DNA of 7,995 bases from Desulfotignum sp. (lineage in GTDB: Bacteria; Desulfobacterota; Desulfobacteria; Desulfobacterales; Desulfobacteraceae), in contig JAABRW010000463.1 in assembly GCA_011390695.1 (NCBI GenBank), positions 1-7,995 on the forward strand. The letters are read 5' to 3'. Below the pieces are notes generated by a model, which ran no database searches, was not told the origin of the DNA, and saw only the letters and a program-made list of their open reading frames with translations. Positions 1 through 5,959 of the stretch are shown piece after piece. Position 1 is the stretch's first letter. Each line of letters starts with the position of its first letter. Made by a program: the position numbers and the translations under genes.

Positions 1-711
1 TTCCAGGCTTTCGCCTCCGGATCTGCCGAACACGGTGCAGCCCCCTGTCCAGGCGGAAGGCGCATCTTTCATTCCCAGGCAGCGGTCCATGGCAGACACC
101 AGTTCAAACCGCCCGGTTTCCAGATGCATGGTTTCGCACACCGACTGGACAACGTCCCGGGCCAGGGTATACACATAATTGGGTGCAGACAGACAGGGGA
201 TCTCTGCGTTTTGATTGCCGGAAATAAAAGCGGTTTCACAGTCCTGCCGGCTCAGTGAATTCCAGGTTCTGCATATAAAGGGCCGCTGGCCATAAATGGA
301 ACAGGCATGGTGATCCAGAAACACACAGGGAGTCTTGTCCTTGACCGCCACCCGCTGGACCAGGGAGCGGCCCCGGGTATATGTGAGGTTGGAACGGATA
401 CGGGTTTTCAGGCTTTGCATTTCCCCCGGGCTGAAATATTTGTGCACGTAAGAACAGATCACAATTGCTTCCAGGGGCATCACATGGATGCGGGAATGGC
501 AGCAGAAACTGCATCCGCTGGCACATTCGGGTACCGGCGATTGGCATGTTCCGGCTACGGAATCCAGCACCTGGGTTGCTGCAGCCATAACCTGCCGGAT
601 AATAGAAAACAGGGCATAAGATGGATCTGAGGTTTGTGTTTGTGCCGCATCGGCGATCTGAAAAAAATAGGTGGACAGGGCATCCGGGCCAGCCTGGGTC
701 TGATCCTGCAT
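1..711 (-). CDS. YkgJ family cysteine-cluster protein (putative Zn/Fe-chelating domain), C-terminus beyond left edge
   Basis: The first 237 codons are visible, from an ATG at 711 (complement), and the frame stays open to the window edge. The start has an AAGGAG at 717-722 five bases upstream. Cysteines follow the YkgJ/CxxCxxCC pattern: C63-ASG-C67-SF-C70-C71, then C129 and C137 in a PCVFLDHHAC segment, and C147 in IYGQRPFICR; more cysteines lie at 158, 173, 195, 214 and 228. The CxxxCxxCC and C-x-IY-x-x-RP-x-x-CR elements are the family signature, thought to bind zinc or iron. No signal peptide or membrane segment is seen, so it is probably cytoplasmic. The biochemical role of this family is poorly defined; a role in metal handling or in modifying another protein is possible but not shown here. 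The next gene upstream on the same strand is a carbonic anhydrase about 200 bp away, with no obvious functional link. Confidence 0.85.
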   Translation of the reverse strand, partial: MQDQTQAGPDALSTYFFQIADAAQTQTSDPSYALFSIIRQVMAAATQVLDSVAGTCQSPVPECASGCSFCCHSRIHVMPLEAIVICSYVHKYFSPGEMQSLKTRIRSNLTYTRGRSLVQRVAVKDKTPCVFLDHHACSIYGQRPFICRTWNSLSRQDCETAFISGNQNAEIPCLSAPNYVYTLARDVVQSVCETMHLETGRFELVSAMDRCLGMKDAPSAWTGGCTVFGRSGGESLE

Positions 712-910
712 CTTGTCTCCTTGATGTGTAAGACAGGCAGCGATCTGATGATCCGCCAGAGGGATGTCTGGAGCTTACAGGTTATTAATATCAGTCACCT
801 TACCCTATTCAGAATCTTTGGTCAAGGAATCAGATGGTGGCGGGGAAGGGGCATCAAGACTAACTTCTTCCCTATATCCAAGGGTGTGTGAATTGTCTGC
901 TAAAAACCTG
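712..910. other. Intergenic region between the carbonic anhydrase and YkgJ-like genes
   Basis: This 199-bp gap lies between two minus-strand genes. It contains the ribosome binding site of the YkgJ-like gene (AAGGAG, complement of 717-722). I see no convincing intrinsic terminator after the carbonic anhydrase and no clear promoter pair for the downstream gene, so whether the two are co-transcribed cannot be decided. Open frames across it on the plus strand have no ribosome binding site and no recognisable protein character. Confidence 0.5.
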
Positions 911-1753
911 TCATCCGTGGGAGATTTCTTTTGTTTTTTCCATGGGGACAGATGGGTCTGCGATCTCTTTTTCATGGGGTGCCATAGCCTCAATGGCACG
1001 GTTCGGATTTGCCTCCACCTCATGCAGGATATTGGTGACCCTGGCCTGCTGCAGCCAGTCTATTTTGCCCGTACCCACATCATAAATGGCACCGACAACT
1101 TTTACCGTGCCGTTTTTAACCAGATCCCGGGTGGCAGGACTTTTCATAAACAGATCCCGGATACTGATCCATACGTTTTCTTCGATTGCCAGGGGGATTA
1201 TGTCATCTCCCTGGGCATGGGGGTAAATTTCCATGGCCCGGTGAACCGCAGGCTCAATATTATCAACAAGCGGGGGGATATTTCTTTCCAATGTATGGCC
1301 TTTTCCCTGAACCGTGTGGGTGACTGCCGTTACAGCACCGCACTGGGTGTGACCCAGAACCACCATAACAGGCGTTTTAACATGGGCCAAACCATATTCA
1401 ATGGATCCTGCTTCATCCGTATCACAGACATTTCCAGCCACCCGAATCACGAAAATATCCATGATACCGGCATCAAAAATGGCTTCCACCGGCACCCGCG
1501 AATCAGAACAGGTAATAACCGTTGCATAGGCATGGTCAGCCTGACTTTCCTTTCCTGCCTGGACAAGGCGGTCTTTATCCATGTTCGGATGGTTTGATTT
1601 TCCACTGAAGAACCGGTCATTTCCTTCCTGAAGCATTTTCTGGGCCTTGTCAGGAACTGGTTTTTCACCTTTTGGGGTATCGGAACACCCGGACAGAAAA
1701 ACAAGCCCGGTCATGATAATAGCCGCCAACATAGAGATTGATACTTTTTTCAT
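911..1753 (-). CDS. Beta-class carbonic anhydrase, predicted lipoprotein
   Basis: The 280-residue protein catalyses reversible hydration of CO2 to bicarbonate. The N-terminus (MKKVSISMLAA...) is a lipoprotein signal peptide: two lysines, a hydrophobic stretch at residues 8-20 and a lipobox LSGC with the acylated Cys at 23. The mature part carries the beta-class zinc site: C82-S-D84-S-R86 (CSDSR, with the Asp/Arg dyad), then H135 and C138 in GHTQCGA. The conserved segments AGNVC (106-110) and SIEYGLAHVKTPVMVVLGH (117-135) fit the family. Residues 24-40 form a short linker, and about 15 hydrophilic residues close the protein. The start has an AAGGA (complement of 1762-1766) eight bases upstream. 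Beta-class enzymes are often cytoplasmic; the lipobox implies a membrane-anchored enzyme facing the periplasm, which could convert CO2 or bicarbonate at the cell surface. It is divergent from the regulator gene at 2121 and has no operon partner upstream. Confidence 0.93.
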   Translation of the reverse strand: MKKVSISMLAAIIMTGLVFLSGCSDTPKGEKPVPDKAQKMLQEGNDRFFSGKSNHPNMDKDRLVQAGKESQADHAYATVITCSDSRVPVEAIFDAGIMDIFVIRVAGNVCDTDEAGSIEYGLAHVKTPVMVVLGHTQCGAVTAVTHTVQGKGHTLERNIPPLVDNIEPAVHRAMEIYPHAQGDDIIPLAIEENVWISIRDLFMKSPATRDLVKNGTVKVVGAIYDVGTGKIDWLQQARVTNILHEVEANPNRAIEAMAPHEKEIADPSVPMEKTKEISHG

Positions 1754-1940
1754 GCTGCTTTTCCTTTTTCTGGTATTCTTTTAGGCAAAACTGCCCCGTT
1801 GGCACCCCTGCAAACAGCGGAAATGTTTATACAACTTTGTATCTCACGTCAATGTTTATCGATACCCTGTAGAAGACATATGATATTTACTTCCGTTTTA
1901 TCCAGCAACTGTGTCAAGGGATTACCTTTTCATAAAATTG

Positions 1941-1953
1941 TTCCAAATTGGAA
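1941..1953. repeat. 13-bp inverted repeat TTCCAAATTGGAA
   Basis: Two 6-base arms (TTCCAA and TTGGAA) flank a single A. The site lies between the two divergent genes and could be an operator for either. No match to a named regulator is claimed. Confidence 0.35.
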
Positions 1954-2032
1954 TATAATAAAAAATAATAGTTGTATTTGTTAAGCATTTATCTCATAAA
2001 CGATATCAGTATTTTTTCAAAAAATTAGATTT

Positions 2033-2053
2033 TATTCTAGAATATCCTATAAT
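2033..2053 (+). promoter_or_regulatory. Palindrome followed by a consensus -10 hexamer
   Basis: A 12-bp perfect palindrome, TATTCTAGAATA (2033-2044), ends four bases before a perfect TATAAT (2048-2053). If TATAAT is a -10 box, transcription would begin near 2060 and leave a leader of about 60-70 bases before the regulator gene. The region around 2025-2030 offers only a poor -35 match. This is the alternative to the TTGACA promoter at 2095. Confidence 0.3.
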
Positions 2054-2094
2054 ACCAGATAATTATAAATTATATATATGAAAACATTTCGGTC

Positions 2095-2125
2095 TTGACA
2101 AAATATATCATATATCATATATGAT
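2095..2125 (+). promoter_or_regulatory. Candidate sigma70 promoter overlapping the regulator start codon
   Basis: A consensus -35 TTGACA lies at 2095-2100. Seventeen bases later is TATATG (2118-2123), and TATGAT lies at 2120-2125 with a 19-base spacer. Either -10 choice covers the first in-frame ATG at 2121 and puts the predicted transcription start at about 2130-2132, on or next to the second in-frame ATG at 2130. If real, the regulator mRNA would be nearly leaderless and translation would start at 2130. Confidence 0.45.
2103..2125. promoter_or_regulatory. Putative operator: heptamer repeats and 12-bp palindrome
   Basis: Three tandem heptamers ATATATC, ATATATC, ATATATG fill 2103-2123. The last two build a perfect 12-bp palindrome, ATCATATATGAT, at 2114-2125. 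It sits between the candidate -35 and the second ATG of a GntR-family gene, where an autoregulatory operator would be expected. FCD-type GntR dimers bind short palindromes; that this is the site is an inference from position and symmetry. Confidence 0.45.
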
Positions 2126-2840
2126 TTTTATGCTCAAATTTACGGAAACCATACCCAATGAAACTAAAACCGGACAGATTTATCGGCGCATAAAAGCATC
2201 TATATTAAAAGGTGAAATTCCTGTCGGGGAAAAACTGGTGATCCAGCAGCTGGCCGATCAGTTCAATGTATCCGCCATACCGGTTCGCGAAGCGTTAAGC
2301 AGGCTTGAAGCGGAGAATTTAATATCAATCGTGACCCATACAGGAATTTATGTCAAAGGAATAGATCTGGAATGTCTACGGGAATTATACCCGTTACGGG
2401 GCGTTCTGGAAGGGTATGCCGTCCGACTGGCAGTAGATCTGATAACTCCTGGTGACCTTGCCGAACTGGAACATCTGATCGGAAAAATGGAACAGGCAAT
2501 CGCTGAAAAAAACCACACGGTAATGGGCCGGTTGAACGTCGAATTTCACCGAAAAATATATACCTTGTCCGGGAACAACACCCTGATTTCCCTCATTGAT
2601 AACCTTTGGGAAAAAACTTTTTTTGCCCGCCTTGTCTTCAAATTCAAGCCCTACCGGGCAAAAGATTCCAACAAGGAGCACCGGATGATCGTTGACGCTC
2701 TGAAAGCAGGTAATGCCAAAAAGGCGGAAAAACTAATCATCCGGCAAAGTGATAAAACCCTGAACCTGCTGAACAAGTACATGGAAAAAAGAAAGGAGGG
2801 AAGCACTAAAAAATTCGTAAAGGGTTCGGAACCATTGTAA
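2121..2840 (+). CDS. GntR family transcriptional regulator, FCD (FadR C-terminal) subfamily
   Basis: This is a cytoplasmic DNA-binding regulator of up to 239 residues, a usual FCD-family length. Residues 18-82 form the GntR winged helix, with the helix-turn-helix in IQQLADQFNVSAIPVREALS (41-60) and the wing to about 80. Residues 85-222 are the all-helical FCD effector domain. Its expected metal ligands are N139 and H143 (NVEFH) and H187 (KEHRMI); the position of the last conserved His, 22 residues after H187, is Q209. The start is uncertain. ATGs at 2121 and 2130 are in frame and neither has a Shine-Dalgarno sequence; 2121 lies inside a candidate -10 box and palindrome, so 2130 may be the true start. 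I give the longer form. The gene opens a five-gene run, 68 bp before the TAXI binding protein. FCD regulators often sense organic acids such as lactate, glycolate or uronates, which fits the downstream genes; the effector is unknown. Confidence 0.9.
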   Translation: MIFMLKFTETIPNETKTGQIYRRIKASILKGEIPVGEKLVIQQLADQFNVSAIPVREALSRLEAENLISIVTHTGIYVKGIDLECLRELYPLRGVLEGYAVRLAVDLITPGDLAELEHLIGKMEQAIAEKNHTVMGRLNVEFHRKIYTLSGNNTLISLIDNLWEKTFFARLVFKFKPYRAKDSNKEHRMIVDALKAGNAKKAEKLIIRQSDKTLNLLNKYMEKRKEGSTKKFVKGSEPL

Positions 2841-2896
2841 TGCCGTCAACCCGGGCTGTCCATTGCAGTCCGAATGTCAACACCCCAAAAATCATC

Positions 2897-2902
2897 AAGG
2901 AG
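2897..2902 (+). promoter_or_regulatory. Ribosome binding site deciding the TAXI protein start
   Basis: AAGGAG lies six bases (all A) before ATG 2909. The frame is open back to an ATG at 2840, but that start overlaps the regulator stop, lacks a good ribosome binding site, and would put 23 unusual residues before the signal peptide. The start at 2909 is therefore preferred. Confidence 0.8.
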
Positions 2903-2908
2903 AAAAAA

Positions 2909-3886
2909 ATGTTCATGAAAAAAAAAGACCGGGTTATGTGCACTATAACTACCCTGATCATGGTTGTTTTGGTTTCTTTTTTCACCGTTTCAGCATTTGC
3001 AGCGGAAAATCTGACCATTGCATCCGGAAAGGCGGGCGGTACCTGGTACCCCATGGGCGGAGCGATTGCAGATATCATCCAGAATAATGTCAAGGGCTAC
3101 AACATGGCGGTCATGCAAGGCACCGGTGATGCCAATATTATTGGTGTGGATAAAAAAATGTATACCCTGGGTATCAGCTTTTCTTTTGCCAATTCAGATG
3201 CCTATGTGGGAAAAGCCCAGTTCAAATCTCCCATGACCAACATTGCCGGACTGGCCGCACTGTATCCATCCCCGCTTCAGATTGTGGTCAGGGGTGACAG
3301 CGATATCAAAACCATTTCAGACCTTAAAGGGAAACGCATTGCTCCCGGCCTCAAAGGCACATCCGGTGAAGTACTCATGAAAAATATTCTCAAGGTTCAT
3401 GGACTGGACTACAAAGATATGAAAAAAGTGGAGCATCTGGCGTATGCCGATGCCGCCATGCAGATGAAAGACGGACATATTGATGCGTTCATGCCTTTTA
3501 CCACAGTCCCGGCCCCGGTTATTCAGGATACGGCTGTCTCCATCAGCGGCGGGGTTCGCATATTGTCTTTAAGTGAAGAAAAATTTGCCGAACTCAAAAA
3601 AATCAATGATGGATACTCCCCCTTGACGGTCAAGGCGGGGGTTTACAAAGGCCATGAAGAAGATTCGCTCTGCGTGGGCTCAAACAATGTCATCATCTGT
3701 CAGAAAAGCCTGCCCGATGACCTGGTTTATAATATGGCCAAAGCCCTTGTTGAAAACAAGGAAAAATTTTCCAAAGTCCACAAGGTTGTAGAAACCTGGA
3801 CACCGGAATTTGCAGTCAAAGACATCGGCGTTGCCATCCATCCCGGTGCACTCAAATATTACAAAGAAATCGGCATAATTCAGTAA
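2909..3886 (+). CDS. TAXI family TRAP transporter solute-binding protein
   Basis: This is the extracytoplasmic substrate receptor of a TRAP transporter, delivering substrate to the fused permease encoded next. It has 325 residues, as is normal for TAXI proteins. A signal peptide is clear: lysines at 4-6, a hydrophobic core at about 12-28 and a likely cleavage site in SAFA-AEN near residue 31 or 32. The mature N-terminus IASGKAGGTWYPMGGAIADI (37-56) is the TAXI signature, followed by the central GLKGTSGEVLMKNILKVHGL (147-166) and DGHIDAFMPFTTVPAPVIQD (188-207) segments. It lacks the DctP-type fold signature, so this is the TAXI and not the DctP subclass. TAXI receptors with known ligands bind glutamate or dicarboxylate-like acids, but most are uncharacterised. 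Here the following oxidoreductase and Etf genes suggest a 2-hydroxy or other organic acid. Confidence 0.94.
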   Translation: MFMKKKDRVMCTITTLIMVVLVSFFTVSAFAAENLTIASGKAGGTWYPMGGAIADIIQNNVKGYNMAVMQGTGDANIIGVDKKMYTLGISFSFANSDAYVGKAQFKSPMTNIAGLAALYPSPLQIVVRGDSDIKTISDLKGKRIAPGLKGTSGEVLMKNILKVHGLDYKDMKKVEHLAYADAAMQMKDGHIDAFMPFTTVPAPVIQDTAVSISGGVRILSLSEEKFAELKKINDGYSPLTVKAGVYKGHEEDSLCVGSNNVIICQKSLPDDLVYNMAKALVENKEKFSKVHKVVETWTPEFAVKDIGVAIHPGALKYYKEIGIIQ

Positions 3887-3919
3887 TATTAAGATCTGCA
3901 CCTGATTATGTTTTCAGCG

Positions 3920-3955
3920 GCAACGTGCCCTTTCATCAATGAAAGGGCACGTTGC
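3920..3955 (+). terminator. Perfect 17-bp stem-loop between binding protein and permease genes
   Basis: GCAACGTGCCCTTTCAT (3920-3936) and its exact reverse complement (3939-3955) are separated by only two bases; in RNA the top pairs would open to give a small loop. The stem starts 33 bases after the binding-protein stop and ends 48 bases before the permease ATG. There is no U-tract after it on either strand (AAAATCAATT follows on the plus strand), so it is not a standard intrinsic terminator. More likely it is a partial terminator or a 3' stabilising hairpin that lets the cell make more binding protein than permease. That function is an inference from similar hairpins in other transporter operons. 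Confidence 0.6.
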
Positions 3956-4003
3956 AAAATCAATTGGTCAAAATTTATTCCACCCTGTGACAAGGAGCTT
4001 TGA

Positions 4004-5926
4004 ATGGATTCACAAACCAGTAAATCTTCAGGCCGGACCAGCGGAATTTATACCCACCTGGTTTCCGTAACAGCCTGGGCTATGGCAGCATTCCATATTT
4101 ACACCGGCATATTTGGTATTTTTGAATCAGTGCTTCAGCGAAGTGCCCATGTTGGATTTGCCATGGTTCTGATCTTTCTTCTGAGCGACATCCGGGGTAA
4201 AAAAAGAGACGGTCTGCCCCCCTGGTATGATTGGATTCTCATCGGTTTGATTGGGGCCACAGTGGGATATGTTGTGCTGAATGCCGGTGAAATCGCTTCC
4301 CGGTATTCCTATGTTACCCCCCTGACCGGTTATGAAGTGGCAGCAGGCTGTGTCGGTGTTCTACTTCTGCTGGAGGCTGCCAGAAGAAGCATGGGGCTGG
4401 GCCTTCCTGTGATTGCGATTGTTTTTCTTGCTTATACCTTTGCCGGGCCCTATCTTCCGGGAATACTCAGCCATCAGGGGTTTTCTCTGATGTGGGCGGT
4501 GGATCACATCTTCTTTACGACCGAAGGAATCTGGGGCATTCCGGCAGGAGTATCTGCGACATTCATTGTCATGTTCATCATATTTGCAGCATTTCTGGAA
4601 CAGTCAAAGGGCGGCGATTTTTTTATTGACTTGTCACTGGGGCTGTTCGGCCGAGCCCGGGGCGGGCCGGCCAAAGCATCCATATTTGCATCGGGCTTCA
4701 TGGGCATGCTCTCAGGGTCTGCCGTTGCCAACGTGGTGACCACGGGTGCATTCACCATTCCATTGATGCAGCGGCTGGGATACAGCAGCCGTTTTTCCGG
4801 TGCGGTGGAATCGGTTGCGTCTTCCGGTGGACAGCTCATGCCGCCAATCATGGGAGCGGCGGCCTTTATCATTGCTGAATTTCTGGGGATGCCTTATATA
4901 AAAGTCGCGGCCGCAGCGGCAGTACCCGCATTTTTGTATTATTTCAGCGCCTTTTCCATGGTCCATTTCGAAGCGTTGCGTATCAACCTTAAGGGACTGC
5001 CGGCCAGTGAGCTGCCCAAAGTCCGTAAAACCCTGGTATACGGTTTTCAATTCATCATACCTGTGGCGGTCCTGGTCTATCTGCTGGTCAAGGGAAACAG
5101 CCCCATGCGTGCGGGCCTGTGGGCAATCCTGATTACCATCCTGGTCAGTTATATCCGTGTGGAAACCCGACTGTCTTTGAAAGGCATTTTGTCAGCGCTG
5201 GAAAGCGGTGCCAAAGGTGCTGTTCAGGTGGCACTTGCCTGTGCCACTGCCGGCATTATCATCGGCGTTCTGACCCTGACCGGCCTGGGCATGCGGTTCA
5301 ACTCCATCATTCTGCTCATTTCCCAGGGCAGTTTATTACTGACGCTGGTATTAACCATGTTCACCTCCATCTTGCTGGGGATGGGCCTTCCCACGGTGGC
5401 TGCCTATATCATCCAGGTTTCGTTGACCGTTCCTGTGCTTACCCAGAACTTCGGGATACATCCTATTGCAGCCCATTTTTTCATTTTCTACTTTGCCATT
5501 ATTTCAGCAATCACCCCGCCGGTGGCCCTTGCTTCCTATGCTGCTGCGGGCATTTCCGGCGCCGACCCCCTTAAGACAGCGATCACCTCCTGCCGACTGG
5601 GCCTGGCTGCTTTCATTGTTCCCTATATGTTTGTTTATGCGCCCCAGCTGCTCCTGGTAGGCTCCACAACCAAAATCATCCTTGCCACTGTGACATCCAT
5701 GATCGGCGTGGTTGCGTTGGCAGGATCAGTGGTGGGCTGGTTCATCAAAAAAACCCTTTTCTTTGAAAGAATACTTCTGATGGCTGCAGCCCTCACACTG
5801 ATCAAACCCGGATTATATACTGACATTGCCGGGCTCGGTCTTCTGGCCCTTGCAGTGGCACTTCAGCTCATCATAAAACGCAAATCAGATCCTGAGCCGG
5901 TTACCCCACAAGCCACGCAATCATGA
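4004..5926 (+). CDS. TRAP transporter fused permease (4TM/12TM), TAXI type
   Basis: This inner-membrane protein of 640 residues fuses the small (DctQ-like, 4TM) and large (DctM-like, 12TM) TRAP subunits, the usual arrangement for TAXI systems. It moves the substrate handed over by the TAXI receptor using an ion gradient, usually Na+. About four hydrophobic segments lie in residues 16-125 (small-subunit part) and a dozen or so in 130-620. Conserved large-subunit stretches include GFMGMLSGSAVANVVTTGAF (231-250), GGQLMPPIMGAAAFIIAEFL (275-294), GMGLPTVAAYI (459-469) and ITPPVALASYAAAGISGADP (503-522); the G/S-rich and Pro-rich loops are those associated with the ion and substrate site. The C-terminus is a short charged tail. 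AAGGAG at 3992-3997 lies six bases before the ATG. The receptor gene is 117 bp upstream across a hairpin, and the dehydrogenase GTG is 33 bp downstream. Confidence 0.95.
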   Translation: MDSQTSKSSGRTSGIYTHLVSVTAWAMAAFHIYTGIFGIFESVLQRSAHVGFAMVLIFLLSDIRGKKRDGLPPWYDWILIGLIGATVGYVVLNAGEIASRYSYVTPLTGYEVAAGCVGVLLLLEAARRSMGLGLPVIAIVFLAYTFAGPYLPGILSHQGFSLMWAVDHIFFTTEGIWGIPAGVSATFIVMFIIFAAFLEQSKGGDFFIDLSLGLFGRARGGPAKASIFASGFMGMLSGSAVANVVTTGAFTIPLMQRLGYSSRFSGAVESVASSGGQLMPPIMGAAAFIIAEFLGMPYIKVAAAAAVPAFLYYFSAFSMVHFEALRINLKGLPASELPKVRKTLVYGFQFIIPVAVLVYLLVKGNSPMRAGLWAILITILVSYIRVETRLSLKGILSALESGAKGAVQVALACATAGIIIGVLTLTGLGMRFNSIILLISQGSLLLTLVLTMFTSILLGMGLPTVAAYIIQVSLTVPVLTQNFGIHPIAAHFFIFYFAIISAITPPVALASYAAAGISGADPLKTAITSCRLGLAAFIVPYMFVYAPQLLLVGSTTKIILATVTSMIGVVALAGSVVGWFIKKTLFFERILLMAAALTLIKPGLYTDIAGLGLLALAVALQLIIKRKSDPEPVTPQATQS

Positions 5927-5946
5927 AACAGAAACAGGTTTTTTCC

Positions 5947-5953
5947 AAGGGAG
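5947..5953 (+). promoter_or_regulatory. Ribosome binding site for a GTG start
   Basis: AAGGGAG lies six bases before GTG 5960. No in-frame ATG is better placed: the ATG at 5923, which overlaps the permease stop, is in another frame and meets a stop after 24 codons. Confidence 0.7.
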
Positions 5954-5959
5954 AATATT

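Larger units (their letters stand above)
1754..2120. other. Divergent AT-rich intergenic region with short palindromes
   Basis: This 367-bp region separates the minus-strand carbonic anhydrase from the plus-strand catabolic operon. From about 1920 on it is far richer in A+T than the flanking genes. It holds a 13-bp inverted repeat TTCCAAATTGGAA at 1941-1953, a 12-bp perfect palindrome TATTCTAGAATA at 2033-2044, a TATAAT hexamer at 2048-2053 and a TTGACA at 2095-2100. A TTGACA on the complement of 1912-1917 could be the -35 of the carbonic anhydrase gene, but no good -10 lies at the usual distance. The frames open in this region lack ribosome binding sites and recognisable protein character, so I take it as regulatory DNA with no gene. 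Confidence 0.6.

Noticed and set aside
236..547. 103-codon minus-strand open frame inside the YkgJ-like gene
   Set aside because: It is in a different frame from the cysteine-cluster protein, which stays open to the window edge with all family motifs.
764..1597. 277-codon open frame on the plus strand across the carbonic anhydrase gene
   Set aside because: It lies antisense to a complete beta-carbonic anhydrase with intact zinc ligands, lacks a ribosome binding site and resembles no protein family. It is a byproduct of codon use on the other strand.
1799..1815. Sigma54-like sequence TTGGCACCCCTGC
   Set aside because: The GG and GC elements are about three bases too close for a -24/-12 promoter.
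1799..1984. 61-codon open frame in the divergent intergenic region
   Set aside because: It begins with TTG, has no Shine-Dalgarno sequence and no protein character, and lies over likely promoter DNA.
2078..2098. Six-codon upstream open frame (ATG to TGA) before the regulator
   Set aside because: It has no ribosome binding site and would exist only if transcription starts near 2060; ATG is frequent in such AT-rich DNA.
2840..2908. Longer start for the TAXI protein (ATG overlapping the regulator stop)
   Set aside because: It would put 23 residues before a classical signal peptide and has no good ribosome binding site, whereas ATG 2909 has AAGGAG at ideal spacing.
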